From an uncultured Flavobacterium sp. (GTDB lineage: Bacteria > Bacteroidota > Bacteroidia > Flavobacteriales > Flavobacteriaceae), in contig NZ_CAMIHH010000039.1 in the NCBI RefSeq assembly GCF_946220915.1, positions 1-26,451 on the forward strand: a DNA stretch of 26,451 bases, in the 5' to 3' direction. The first letter of the stretch is position 1; each line of letters starts with the position of its first letter. The notes below the pieces were generated by a model. The model was not told the origin of the DNA. It searched no databases and saw only the letters and a list, made by a program, of their open reading frames with translations. Shown in pieces: positions 8,932 to 17,516 of the stretch. The translations under genes and the position numbers were made by a program.

Positions 8932-9219
8932 GTCCTGAAATTTTTTGGAGGTGTGAATTTAAAGATGTAAAGCTAACGAAACAAATAGACTTTTAATATA
9001 TTTTGCGCATGTTAACGAGTTGTTAAACAATAAAGGCTGCTAAACAATAATTTTAACCCCATAAGGATAGTGCGTGTATAATTTTAGGATACATTATTCG
9101 CACATAGATAAAGCCAGGCTTCATTCGCTGCGGATGCCTAAATGGTTAAAAAAAATAATGGTGCTATTGCCGATACTATTTTTCCTATTTTTATGGCTCT
9201 TTAAAAACATTATATCCTC
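8932..9219. other. Divergent intergenic region upstream of moxR and the aldo/keto reductase
   Basis: A/T-rich, with no supported gene. It contains two exact copies of TAAACAATAA at 9024-9033 and 9041-9050, 17 bp apart start to start. On the minus strand, TCTATTTG at about 8981-8988 matches the -7 consensus TAnnTTTG with one mismatch and would give a leader of about 45 nt before moxR. No exact consensus promoter was found for either direction. The twin repeats could be an operator, but nothing in the sequence proves it. Confidence 0.35.
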
Positions 9220-10089
9220 ATGAGCATACACCTGTCCCCGATAATAGCTGGAACGATGAACTGGGGCGTGTGGCAGGCCAGCTTTACCACTGCCCAAATG
9301 ATACAGCTGGTGCATGAATGCATAGGCTATGGCATAACCACCTTTGACCATGCAGATATTTATGGCGGCTATAGTACGGAAGCTGATTTTGGAAAGGCAT
9401 TCGCCGAAAGCGGCATTGCACGCAAAACCATACAGCTTATTTCAAAATGCGGCATACAGCACACGCTGGGCAACCGTGAGAATAAGGTGAAGCATTACGA
9501 TTATTCCAAGGAATACATCATTTGGAGTGCAGAGAACTCCCTGAAATTCCTGCAAACCGATTATCTCGACATACTGCTCCTTCACCGCCCAAGCCCACTC
9601 ATGCAGCCGGATGAAATTGCGGAGGCTGTGGAAAGGCTAAAATCCGAAGGAAAAATAAAGGCGTTTGGCGTATCTAACTTTACCAACAGCCAAACTGACC
9701 TCATCCGTTCGCGTACAGACGTATTTTGCAACCAGATCGAGTTTTCGGCCACGCATTTTGAGCCTATGCTCGACGGCAGCCTGGATTACATGCAGGTAAA
9801 CGGCATAAAGCCATTGGCCTGGAGCCCGATAGGATCGGTTTTCAAAGCAGAAACGGACCAGTCTCAACGCCTAAAGCTGCTGCTCCTGGAACTTGTGGAA
9901 AAATATGAAGTAACTGCCGACGTTATATTACTGTCGTGGATCATGCAGCATCCTGCGGGCATTATTCCGGTAACGGGCTCTACGAATACTGAAAGGCTAA
10001 AGCAACAAATGAAAGCCACACAGCTACGGCTTGAACTGGAAGACTGGTTCGCGATATGGACAGAAAGCATGGGTACGAAGGTGCCTTAG
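9220..10089 (+). CDS. Aldo/keto reductase, YdhF-like
   Basis: 289 residues, a full-length AKR (beta/alpha)8 barrel. The catalytic tetrad is visible as D43 (TFDHADIYGG), Y48, K76 (ISKCGI) and H122 (LLLHRPSPL). The block FDHADIYGGYS, the SKCGI segment, the HRPSPLM motif and KAFGVSNFT closely match Escherichia coli YdhF, so it probably belongs to that group. Such enzymes reduce aldehydes or ketones with NADPH; the substrate is unknown. The ATG at 9220 is preferred because the conserved barrel starts at once (IIAGTMNWG). It may be followed in one transcript by the SDR gene 119 bp downstream, although a repeat hairpin lies between them. Confidence 0.9.
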   Translation: MSIHLSPIIAGTMNWGVWQASFTTAQMIQLVHECIGYGITTFDHADIYGGYSTEADFGKAFAESGIARKTIQLISKCGIQHTLGNRENKVKHYDYSKEYIIWSAENSLKFLQTDYLDILLLHRPSPLMQPDEIAEAVERLKSEGKIKAFGVSNFTNSQTDLIRSRTDVFCNQIEFSATHFEPMLDGSLDYMQVNGIKPLAWSPIGSVFKAETDQSQRLKLLLLELVEKYEVTADVILLSWIMQHPAGIIPVTGSTNTERLKQQMKATQLRLELEDWFAIWTESMGTKVP

Positions 10090-10151
10090 TCAAGCCCCCT
10101 AACCCCCAGATAGGGAATTAGGTACGTGAACATACGACTGAATGAAGCTCA

Positions 10152-10173
10152 ACCTGCCTGTCGGCAGACAGGT
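10152..10173. repeat. CCTGCCTG-type hairpin repeat between the AKR and SDR genes
   Basis: ACCTGCCTG-tcgg-CAGACAGGT forms a 9 bp stem with one mismatch. A sequence of the same family lies at 21986-22006. Just upstream, 10094-10126 carries a degenerate copy of the CCCCTAACCCC-type repeat. Both look like dispersed intergenic repeats in the 119 bp between the two reductase genes; the hairpin has no T-run, so it is not an intrinsic terminator. Confidence 0.6.
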
Positions 10174-10208
10174 CTGAAATCAAAAAATCTGAAATCTGAA
10201 ATAACCAA

Positions 10209-10958
10209 ATGAAGACAGCATTAATAACAGGGGCAACAAGCGGCATAGGCAGGGCAACGGCAAGGCTGATGGCCAAAAACCATTTCAGGATCATTCTTTG
10301 CGGTCGCAGGGAAGACCGGCTGGCCGAATTGCAGGATGAGTTCTCGGCGCTTACAAAGGTACATACGCTGAATTTTGACGTTCGGGAGCGCAGGGATGTG
10401 GAAGCTGCCATTGCCTCCATTCCGGAAGAATTCCGGAATATCGACATCCTGGTTAACAACGCCGGAAATGCCCACGGCCTCGACCCGATCGAGAACGGCG
10501 ATGTGGACGACTGGGATGCGATGATCGACATCAACATAAAAGGTCTGCTGTATGTGTCTAAAGCAGTAATCTCCGGCATGGTGGAGCGCAGGCATGGCCA
10601 CATCATCAATATCGGTTCCATCGCCGGAAAGGAAGTGTACCCTAACGGTAACGTATACAGTGGCACCAAGCATGCGGTAGATGCCATCAACCAGGGGATG
10701 CGCATGGACCTGAACCAGTACGGCATCCGCGTAGGCGCGATCAATCCGGGCATGGTAAACACGGAGTTCTCTGAAGTACGCTTTAAAGGGGATACCAACC
10801 GTGCGGAGAGTGTATATAAAGGGTTTGAGCCGCTGAAAGCCGAAGATATTGCGGACATTATAGTATTTGTGGTTACAAGGCCATACCACGTGAATATTGC
10901 GGATCTACTCGTGCTGCCTACAGCCCAGGCAAGTGCTACCATAGTAAACAGATCGTGA
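10209..10958 (+). CDS. Short-chain dehydrogenase/reductase, YdfG-like
   Basis: 249 residues, a classical SDR. The NADP-binding motif TGATSGIG is at 7-14, and CGRREDRL at 31-38 carries the basic residues expected for NADP preference. NNAG is at 83-86, and the catalytic triad is S137 (IGSIAG), Y150 and K154 (YSGTK). The C-terminal INPGMVNTEFS fits the family. The pattern resembles YdfG-type 3-hydroxy acid / L-allo-threonine dehydrogenases, but substrate cannot be deduced. It lies on the same strand after another NADPH-type reductase, so a shared redox context is possible. Confidence 0.9.
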   Translation: MKTALITGATSGIGRATARLMAKNHFRIILCGRREDRLAELQDEFSALTKVHTLNFDVRERRDVEAAIASIPEEFRNIDILVNNAGNAHGLDPIENGDVDDWDAMIDINIKGLLYVSKAVISGMVERRHGHIINIGSIAGKEVYPNGNVYSGTKHAVDAINQGMRMDLNQYGIRVGAINPGMVNTEFSEVRFKGDTNRAESVYKGFEPLKAEDIADIIVFVVTRPYHVNIADLLVLPTAQASATIVNRS

Positions 10959-11013
10959 AATCAGACGGATGCTCAAACCCTGGACTCCAAACCGCGAACC
11001 CGAACTCTAAACC

Positions 11014-12192
11014 ATGATAAACAAGCGCCTCCTCATAAAAAACCTGCTGGCTCACAATGATGAGAGTAGTTTTTATGACAAAAAACGCCAGCTGAACCTG
11101 CATACCAAGGAAGGCAAGGGGAAATTTGTAAAGCATATTTGCGCGCTGTCGAATTCCAATCCGTCCAATAACTCCTACATTGTTGTGGGGGTGGAAGACC
11201 AGGACAATGCCATAACGGGCACCGACTTTTACGATGACAGCCGCATTCAGAATTTAGTGAATGCCTTTTTGGAAAACCCACCCAACATACAGTATGAAAA
11301 CGTGCCTTTTCCGAGCCTGGTAAAAGATAAAGTGGTTGGACTGGTAACCATACGCCCCAAGCCGACCCCAAGCCCTTCTTATTTTAAAAAAGCCATTTAT
11401 ACCATTCCGCAGGGCGCAGCTTTCATTCGGCGTGGCAGTAATTCCATGCCTGTGGAACCGGAAGAAATACAGGATCAAAGCCCCGCAAATGCAGGGGTTG
11501 TCGCACAAATCGAAAACGGCTCCCGCAACAGCATCGAACATACGCTGGAAGGCGTGATGGACTTCATTACCAACCGCCACAAGGACATGACCGCCAAGTA
11601 CAAAGTTTTCCAGGAACTGTTCATTGTATGCTGGGCGGGGAATAAAAAGGTAGTGAAGGGGAAAACGTACTTTTCACGTGTAGACATTGAGCTTATCAAC
11701 GAGCAGGTAAAACTGTTTTACTCTGCGCTGGATGAAGTAAGCATACATTATACCGAAGATACTTTTTCGATCACCGAATATGTTGCGCTGGGCCTCAACG
11801 ACAGGACCAGCTACTATCCGCTTGAAGAGGTGAGCATCAGTTTTCGCGAAAATGGCTATTATACCATCGATACGCAATTGTTATTCGACCCGCCACAATA
11901 CAACCGCAAAATGATGTTCCACATTTATAATACAAACCTTGCGCTTTTGGCAAAACTTGAAAAAGGCATACCGCTTAATGATGGCGAACAAAAGGACCTG
12001 CGCAACCTGCCCTCTACCCTGATGATATGCCACCTGAACGGGTTTACTGATGCCAAGCGAAAACTTGGTGAAGCAAAGCCACTGCTAAAAGCCTACCCCG
12101 ACCCTTCGATTTACGTATCCTTTAAAGAAGCCATGCGGGTTTTACGAAAAATGAAATACAACAGCGTTACAGATCCCGACCTTAATTTTTAA
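11014..12192 (+). CDS. AlbA_2 (Schlafen-type) domain protein
   Basis: 392 residues. The N-terminal part (about 1-150) fits the AlbA_2 / former AAA_4 domain: an acidic and basic start (ESSFYDKKRQLNL), then GKGKFVKHICALSNS, SYIVVGVEDQD, and an IRRGSNSMPVEPEEI end typical of this nucleic-acid-binding fold. The C-terminal 240 residues match nothing I recognise. AlbA_2 proteins are often annotated as ATP-binding or putative DNA-binding regulators, and some appear in defence islands. No partner defence gene is visible next to it. The gene follows the SDR by 55 bp on the same strand, and its last 11 bp overlap the convergent T9SS gene. Confidence 0.75.
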   Translation: MINKRLLIKNLLAHNDESSFYDKKRQLNLHTKEGKGKFVKHICALSNSNPSNNSYIVVGVEDQDNAITGTDFYDDSRIQNLVNAFLENPPNIQYENVPFPSLVKDKVVGLVTIRPKPTPSPSYFKKAIYTIPQGAAFIRRGSNSMPVEPEEIQDQSPANAGVVAQIENGSRNSIEHTLEGVMDFITNRHKDMTAKYKVFQELFIVCWAGNKKVVKGKTYFSRVDIELINEQVKLFYSALDEVSIHYTEDTFSITEYVALGLNDRTSYYPLEEVSISFRENGYYTIDTQLLFDPPQYNRKMMFHIYNTNLALLAKLEKGIPLNDGEQKDLRNLPSTLMICHLNGFTDAKRKLGEAKPLLKAYPDPSIYVSFKEAMRVLRKMKYNSVTDPDLNF

Positions 12193-12982
12193 TGATCTTG
12201 TGAGTTTCTGCGCCTTTTGCCGAAATTGCCTCTATTATATACATCCCGGCTGCCAGGCCGCTCATGTCAATCATCCCTTTATCGTTTTCAATGAGGCATT
12301 CAGACCCAAGGCTATCAAAAATCTTTACGGATAGTATTTCATCAGCGCCGGAAATTGTAAGGTGGTCTTTTACAGGATTAGGAAAAAATGAGAGGCTGTT
12401 TGTTTTTACTTTATTGTTGTTCATTGTACTGTTTTGTACGCCTACAGCATCTACAAGCCAGTCATCGCCAAAATCCCCGTTCATTACAAAGGCAATATAC
12501 GCCTGCTGTCCAAAATAAGCTGCCGGAATAGGCACCGTAACCTTGTTGTACTGTAATTGTTCCGGATTTATCTGCAGTTCTGTCCATTGCTGCAGTTGGG
12601 TATAGGATGCTATATCCGAAGGCGTGTTTCCTATATGTATCATTACCCTATAGGTGCTAAGCTGGTCGCCTTCGTACCGTAAACGCGAGTAAAACGTAAG
12701 CTCTCCGCTATCCGGAACCAGGATTTGCTTGGTTACCAGCCAATCTTCCGATGTGCCTTCCGCCGAACCTTCACGACCAATGTAAGCGACACGATCGCCT
12801 TGGTATTGTGGGCGTTGATCATCCCCAAAAACAGTGTTCCAGTGCCATGCAGGACCTGAAACGTTTATTCGTGTCCATCCCACAGGAAGTGCATCGCCAT
12901 TATTTTCAAACCCTTCTGTTGCAAGTTGGCCATAGCTCATTGCAAAACCTGAAAGCATCAGTAAAAGCAACCCATTTTTCAT
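12182..12982 (-). CDS. Secreted choice-of-anchor J protein with T9SS type A sorting domain
   Basis: 266 residues. The signal peptide ends near SYGQ (19). Residues about 22-185 contain the cleaved-adhesin / choice-of-anchor J pattern: EGFENNGDALPVGWTRIN near the start, SEDWLVTKQI in the middle, and GDFGDDWLVDAVGVQ at the end. The last 70 residues form a T9SS type A C-terminal sorting domain (SFFPNPVKDHLTISG ... VKIFDSLG ... GLAAGMYIIE ... HKIIKN). The protein is therefore expected to be exported by the Sec pathway, then by the type IX secretion system, and attached or released at the surface. Its ligand is unknown. It overlaps the 3' end of the AlbA_2 gene tail to tail by 11 bp. Confidence 0.88.
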   Translation of the reverse strand: MKNGLLLLMLSGFAMSYGQLATEGFENNGDALPVGWTRINVSGPAWHWNTVFGDDQRPQYQGDRVAYIGREGSAEGTSEDWLVTKQILVPDSGELTFYSRLRYEGDQLSTYRVMIHIGNTPSDIASYTQLQQWTELQINPEQLQYNKVTVPIPAAYFGQQAYIAFVMNGDFGDDWLVDAVGVQNSTMNNNKVKTNSLSFFPNPVKDHLTISGADEILSVKIFDSLGSECLIENDKGMIDMSGLAAGMYIIEAISAKGAETHKIIKN

Positions 12983-13102
12983 AAAAATAAATTTAACATT
13001 TAAAGATAAAAAAATTAACTATTGGTTTTATAAAACGGATGTTGTTTTCACAATATACTTTATGATTATTATATTCCATCAGAAAAATATTTGAACTGGC
13101 GC

Positions 13103-13131
13103 AAAAAAACGGGGCCCAATGAGCCCCGTTT
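13103..13131 (-). terminator. Intrinsic terminator after the DUF5689 gene
   Basis: Stem AAACGGGGC (13107-13115) and GCCCCGTTT (13123-13131) with a 7-base loop. On the minus strand the hairpin is followed by a run of seven T. It lies 25 bp beyond the end of the DUF5689 gene and closes the TonB-receptor transcript. Confidence 0.88.
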
Positions 13132-13155
13132 AGTTTTTATGAATTCTACCGCAAT

Positions 13156-14565
13156 TTAGTTGATTGTAATGTCGTCAATCTGAACTGTGGTTGTCACAGT
13201 ACTGCTTCCTGTATATTCGAACACAAAGAAACCGTTACCTGTAAGCGAAGCAGGGATGTTATAGGTACCTGCAGTTGTAAAGGCGCTTTGCGAAGCTCCG
13301 GTCGCAGGGTAAGTAAGGCCTGTAAAGCTGGCCGTGATGTTTGTAAAGTCGGCAACATCAAATGTATAGCCTGCAGTATAATCTGCAGCCGTTACATAAT
13401 ATACTTTAAGCGCTTCACCCGCCATGAAACGGAACTCTTTTTGAAATGAGAATGTTGAGGCAGCTGTAAAGTCTACCGGTACAAAGAAGTATGTCTTTGC
13501 TTCAACGCCAGGATTATTTTGTCCTGCAAATGATGTCATTTCGATGTATTTGTTTCCTGTATTTTGTGGGAATTGCTTTATCTGCCAGTATCTTGTGCCT
13601 ACAGTATTATCATTTACATAGGCAGGGAAAGTATCGGCATTAAGGGCGTAGCCTGTTTCAAAGTTCTCTGTAAAAGAGCCTGAGAACGTTACTGTAGTAC
13701 CCCCTTTTGCTGTTTCGCTAATTCCCGGCGCTACAGGGCCAGCTTCCATCCTTTCGGCCGTAAGGTTGATATCCGATTCATAACGTGATACAAACTGGTA
13801 AGTCGTGTTGAATTTTGTAAGTATACCTGTTATCTTACCGCTGTTTGAAGATACGTTTGTACCTGCATATTCAGCAAATGAACCTGTCCTGAAAGGAAGT
13901 TTGATTGTTTCTTCCGGAGAGTCAGTGATGTAAGTAAGCGTCTGGCCACCACCGTCAACGTTGCTTGGGTTATAATAATTTTGGTTTAGTGAGGCATCTG
14001 TAAACTGTACAGAATCAAGCTCAACAAGCTTGCCCAGGTACGTGTCATCAATATCCTCAAGTGAAATCTTCTTTACAAGGCTTGCCTCTGTAACCGATTC
14101 ACAAGACCTGATCAGGTGGTTTTCATAAAGCTCGGCAGCGATCTGGCCAACGTTTCCGTTGTAAAGCGCGCCAATCTGAAGGGTATTGCTCCTTACCTGA
14201 GTGTAAAGGCCCTTAAGCTTAATGAATACTTTGCGGCCCACATTGAAATCAGAGAAAAGATCTACCTCGTTTACCTGAAGTGAGAAGCCGATCTGGCCGT
14301 CTACAGAGTTAAGGTAAAGCGTTTTATAGAAATTACCGCCCCTGTCGCTTGATACTACATAAGCTTCGATAACATCGTCCTCTGTATATTCTGTAGCAGA
14401 TCCGGTTGTCTGGGCAAGCACTTCTGCAACCGTTTTGGTCACTGTAATATTCTGGTCAACACACTCCAGGTTTGGCACAGAATAATCATCGTCATTCACA
14501 CAGCTGGTAAGTATACCTGCTGCGATTGCCGCGAAGAAAATTGGTTTTAAAAAATTTGTTTTCAT
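13156..14565 (-). CDS. DUF5689 lipoprotein with C-terminal choice-of-anchor J-like domain
   Basis: 469 residues. A lipoprotein signal (KPIFFAAIAAGILTSC, lipobox Cys22) followed by acidic residues predicts an outer-membrane lipoprotein. Residues about 35-275 fit DUF5689, an OB-fold-like beta domain, seen in EAYVVSSDRGGNFYKTLYLN, FIKLKGLYTQ and QIGALY. Residues about 290-469 are beta-rich and look like a carbohydrate- or ligand-binding jelly-roll of the choice-of-anchor J type (ENFETGYALNADTFPAYVND, TVQIDDITIN). The gene lies 16 bp after the TonB-dependent receptor, as a surface lipoprotein partner would in a SusCD-like pair. The function is not established, but binding of a phosphate- or nucleic-acid-related substrate fits the neighbouring phosphodiesterase-like gene. 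Confidence 0.85.
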   Translation of the reverse strand: MKTNFLKPIFFAAIAAGILTSCVNDDDYSVPNLECVDQNITVTKTVAEVLAQTTGSATEYTEDDVIEAYVVSSDRGGNFYKTLYLNSVDGQIGFSLQVNEVDLFSDFNVGRKVFIKLKGLYTQVRSNTLQIGALYNGNVGQIAAELYENHLIRSCESVTEASLVKKISLEDIDDTYLGKLVELDSVQFTDASLNQNYYNPSNVDGGGQTLTYITDSPEETIKLPFRTGSFAEYAGTNVSSNSGKITGILTKFNTTYQFVSRYESDINLTAERMEAGPVAPGISETAKGGTTVTFSGSFTENFETGYALNADTFPAYVNDNTVGTRYWQIKQFPQNTGNKYIEMTSFAGQNNPGVEAKTYFFVPVDFTAASTFSFQKEFRFMAGEALKVYYVTAADYTAGYTFDVADFTNITASFTGLTYPATGASQSAFTTAGTYNIPASLTGNGFFVFEYTGSSTVTTTVQIDDITIN

Positions 14566-14581
14566 ATTAATTTTTGTTTAA

Positions 14582-17386
14582 TTAGAAGTTGATATAAACG
14601 TTTACGAAATAATTCCTTCCGTAACCATAGAAATATTTAGGGCCAAATGAACGTGCAGGTCCGGCAAGGTCCTGGCTCAGCTGCCTGAAGTTGGCATTCC
14701 TTGCCTGCTCGAAGCCACCTGTTTTGTATGAGAAATCGAACAAGTTATTTACCGTTGCAAAGAAACCGATCGTTTTTGAACCGATCCTCCATGATTTACC
14801 TCCTGTAAGGTTAATGATGGTGGCAGGGTCAAGTTTTTCCTGCTTTAGCAATGCCTTTGCACCTTCTTCTGTTGCTTCAGGGAAAGGGAACAGGTCACCA
14901 TCCGCCGGATTGGTAAAGAAGCTATCTGTCCTTAGTACCGGTGATATATCAACGTAATTGCCGGCAAGGTGGTTTATACTGGCACCCACCCACCAGAATT
15001 TAGGATCGCGGTATTCAAGGTCGAATGAGTAAGCCTGCTGCGGCATGCCCGGCTGCTTGTAGTCTTTTAATGATGCACGCCCAAAGTTAGCTGCTGTGCG
15101 GAAGTTATCCGAATTCAACACTACATTAGGATCGCTGTCATAAGTATACTGCCCGTATGCAGCTACAGCCGTAGCTTTAATGGTAGAAGTCAGCTGGTAC
15201 TCCACCCCAAGCTCTCCGCCCATATTCTTTTTGGCAAGGCCTGTTACAACTTCCGATACAAACGCATTTCCGAGCGCTACGTTCTCGCCCGGGTTATTCG
15301 GGTCCGGAACCAGGATACCAAGTCCCTCTGCAAAATAAAATGCAATGTCGGTAGCATCGGTTACCCTTGAGTAGTAACCCGTAAGGCGTGCCTTAAGTTT
15401 CGGAGCCCTGATGATGTAGCTGGCATCTGCACTTACGATCTTTTCGCTTTCTATGTCCGGTACAGTATTGTTGTTTACCCTTACATTGGTAAACATATTC
15501 CTCAATGTTGGCGCCTTGCTCATGAAAATACCATTTACATCGATCATGTGGCGGCCAGTGATCTTATAGGTAAAGCCTCCTTTAAAGCCAAAGTTTTCAA
15601 ATATCTTTTCTTTACCTTTCCCGAATGAGTTATCAGGGTAGTTACCTGTCCTGTAAACACCTTCCCTCTGGTACTCTGACCTTGAGAAGTTTTGCGCAAG
15701 ATAGAAGTCTACCTTATTGTACGTAAATTTAAACTGCGTGAAAGCTTCAACAACATCGGCGTGCAGTTTGTAGTTGTAGCCAAACCTGTCGCCTACGCCC
15801 ACTACACGGTTAGGGTTGTTAAGGTCAGACTGCCTGCCGTCGCCAGAAAGGAACGGATCGATATCAAGATATCCTGTTCCGCCCAAAAGGTCAAGCATAT
15901 TCTGGAAATTGTGTGAGTTCAGCTTCCTGTAAGTAGCGCCCGCATTCAGTGTTATGTTGTCTGAAAGCTGTGAATGAAGGATCGAGTTGGCCGTAAAGGT
16001 TTTGTCATCGGTCCTGTCTTCATAAAGCACGGCAAGGCTTTGCCCGTTCTCTTTATTGTCCCTGTAAAGTTTGTCCCAGTTTATCTGCCTGTTCCTTAGG
16101 AAGTTTTGCCTTGCAAGGCCAGCATAAAGCGTATTTTCTTCGTTGTCGCCAATGTAGTTATTGTCGTTACCGAACATGGTAGTATAATAACTCGGAAGGT
16201 TCCTGTAGTAGGTAGGGTCCGGGTTCCTTGTAAAGTTAAAATCAAGGCGGCTGTTTCCTATCGTTCCAAACTGGTAGGCCACGTTGGTGTTAAGGGTATT
16301 TTTCTCATTTATCTTCCAGTAATGGCTAAGCATAAGGATCGGCTCTTCAACATCTTTATCGCGCGAGTTCCTTTTTTTGCCATCCTGCCAGCCCCAGTAG
16401 GAGTTGTACTTTTCGCCTGCAAGATTTGTTATTTCCTCCGTGTTTGGAGAGTTCTTGCCCCTGCTGTTCTGAGCATAGATACCTGTAAAGTTTACACTAT
16501 GCTTGTCGTTTATTTTCTTTTCAACGCTTACAAATATCGAGTTTGCGCCGTAATCAGTACCTTCAAAGTAACCTTCTTCCGCCCATCTCCTTGAAGCCGA
16601 AACCACATAAGCCCAGCCATTTTTATCCAGGCCCGAAGCATAGGTAGCCATTGTCCTCCAACTGTAGTTTGTATTGGTTCCTGAGAACGAGATACGGGCA
16701 CCCGGCCTGAATACAGAGGCCCTGGTGTTGATTTCCTGCGTACCAAGGATACCACCAAATGTATAATCCGATGGTGCAGAACCTATTGTAAACTCCTGGT
16801 TGCGCGTAGCATCATTAAGGCCGCCCCAGTTGCTCCACTGCGGACGCCCGTCATAAAGCTTATCCATAGGCACACCATTGATCATTGTCTTTCCGTATTC
16901 GTTATCCAGACCACGAACCCTGAAGCGCGACTGCCCGAAATCGAATGCCGCAGCCTGCATGAACACATCGCGGGAAGCCTGCAAAAGGCCTGCGGTGCTT
17001 TCAGATCCGCCGTTGTCGTCACCAAGGTCGTTCTCAGTGAGTGTAATGAGGCTTAGCTGCCTTTCGGTGGTAATGTCCTCGTCAAGGGAAACCACACCAA
17101 GGTCGAGCGGCTGTCCGGCCACCACCTCAAGGGTAAAGTTTTGTGTTACAAAACCGGCAGAACTTACAGATACTACCTGGTTGCCTTCGGGAACTTCTGC
17201 AAATACAAATGTACCTTCGGCATTGGTCAGGGCAGTCTGGTTGGTGCCCTGAAGCGTCGCTACCACATTTTCGAGGGGCTTTTGCGACTTAGAATCCACT
17301 ACTTTACCTTGTACGGATGCCGTTTGCTGCGCCCATGCACAGAAAACCTGCATTACAAATAAAAGACTGATTACTAGTTTTTTCAT
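14582..17386 (-). CDS. TonB-dependent outer-membrane receptor with carboxypeptidase-like N-domain
   Basis: 934 residues from the chosen ATG at 17386. An upstream in-frame ATG at 17419 would add 11 residues, but a clean signal peptide starts at 17386 (MKKLVISLLFVMQVFCAWAQ). A CarboxypepD_reg-like domain follows (ASVQGKVVDSKSQKPLENVV). The plug has SRFRVRGLDNEYGKTMINGV and the remainder is a long aromatic-rich beta-barrel ending YFVNVYINF with terminal Phe. Such receptors import a ligand with energy from TonB-ExbBD. It has an exact -7 box at 17442-17449 and is cotranscribed with the DUF5689 lipoprotein. The ligand is unknown. Confidence 0.92.
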   Translation of the reverse strand: MKKLVISLLFVMQVFCAWAQQTASVQGKVVDSKSQKPLENVVATLQGTNQTALTNAEGTFVFAEVPEGNQVVSVSSAGFVTQNFTLEVVAGQPLDLGVVSLDEDITTERQLSLITLTENDLGDDNGGSESTAGLLQASRDVFMQAAAFDFGQSRFRVRGLDNEYGKTMINGVPMDKLYDGRPQWSNWGGLNDATRNQEFTIGSAPSDYTFGGILGTQEINTRASVFRPGARISFSGTNTNYSWRTMATYASGLDKNGWAYVVSASRRWAEEGYFEGTDYGANSIFVSVEKKINDKHSVNFTGIYAQNSRGKNSPNTEEITNLAGEKYNSYWGWQDGKKRNSRDKDVEEPILMLSHYWKINEKNTLNTNVAYQFGTIGNSRLDFNFTRNPDPTYYRNLPSYYTTMFGNDNNYIGDNEENTLYAGLARQNFLRNRQINWDKLYRDNKENGQSLAVLYEDRTDDKTFTANSILHSQLSDNITLNAGATYRKLNSHNFQNMLDLLGGTGYLDIDPFLSGDGRQSDLNNPNRVVGVGDRFGYNYKLHADVVEAFTQFKFTYNKVDFYLAQNFSRSEYQREGVYRTGNYPDNSFGKGKEKIFENFGFKGGFTYKITGRHMIDVNGIFMSKAPTLRNMFTNVRVNNNTVPDIESEKIVSADASYIIRAPKLKARLTGYYSRVTDATDIAFYFAEGLGILVPDPNNPGENVALGNAFVSEVVTGLAKKNMGGELGVEYQLTSTIKATAVAAYGQYTYDSDPNVVLNSDNFRTAANFGRASLKDYKQPGMPQQAYSFDLEYRDPKFWWVGASINHLAGNYVDISPVLRTDSFFTNPADGDLFPFPEATEEGAKALLKQEKLDPATIINLTGGKSWRIGSKTIGFFATVNNLFDFSYKTGGFEQARNANFRQLSQDLAGPARSFGPKYFYGYGRNYFVNVYINF

Positions 17387-17441
17387 AAATAAAATTAGAT
17401 TAATTCTCTTTTCTGTCAAGTTAAATATTTCTTAACGGGCG

Positions 17442-17449
17442 CAAATGTA
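17442..17449 (-). promoter_or_regulatory. -7 promoter box for the TonB-dependent receptor operon
   Basis: On the minus strand the sequence reads TACATTTG, an exact match to the Bacteroidota TAnnTTTG element. Transcription would start about 6-8 bp downstream, giving a 5' leader of roughly 50 nt before the ATG at 17386. No clear TTTG at -33 is visible. Confidence 0.55.
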
Positions 17450-17469
17450 CATCATTTGGAAATATTATT

Positions 17470-17477
17470 TACTTTTG
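17470..17477 (+). promoter_or_regulatory. Possible -7 promoter box for the exonuclease/phosphatase gene
   Basis: TACTTTTG matches TAnnTTTG on the plus strand, about 40 bp upstream of the ATG at 17517. It diverges from the minus-strand box 20 bp away, so the two transcripts could share a regulator. A -33 element at the usual spacing is not evident. Confidence 0.4.
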
Positions 17478-17516
17478 GCACCTGATTTGTTATAAAACTT
17501 GACGTTAAATTAATAT

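Noticed and set aside
9135..9315. Small ORF starting MPKWLKKIMVLLPILF before the aldo/keto reductase
   Set aside because: The hydrophobic start suggested a mini membrane protein, but the frame runs well into the reductase gene in another phase and ends without membrane character. No promoter or conserved pattern supports it.
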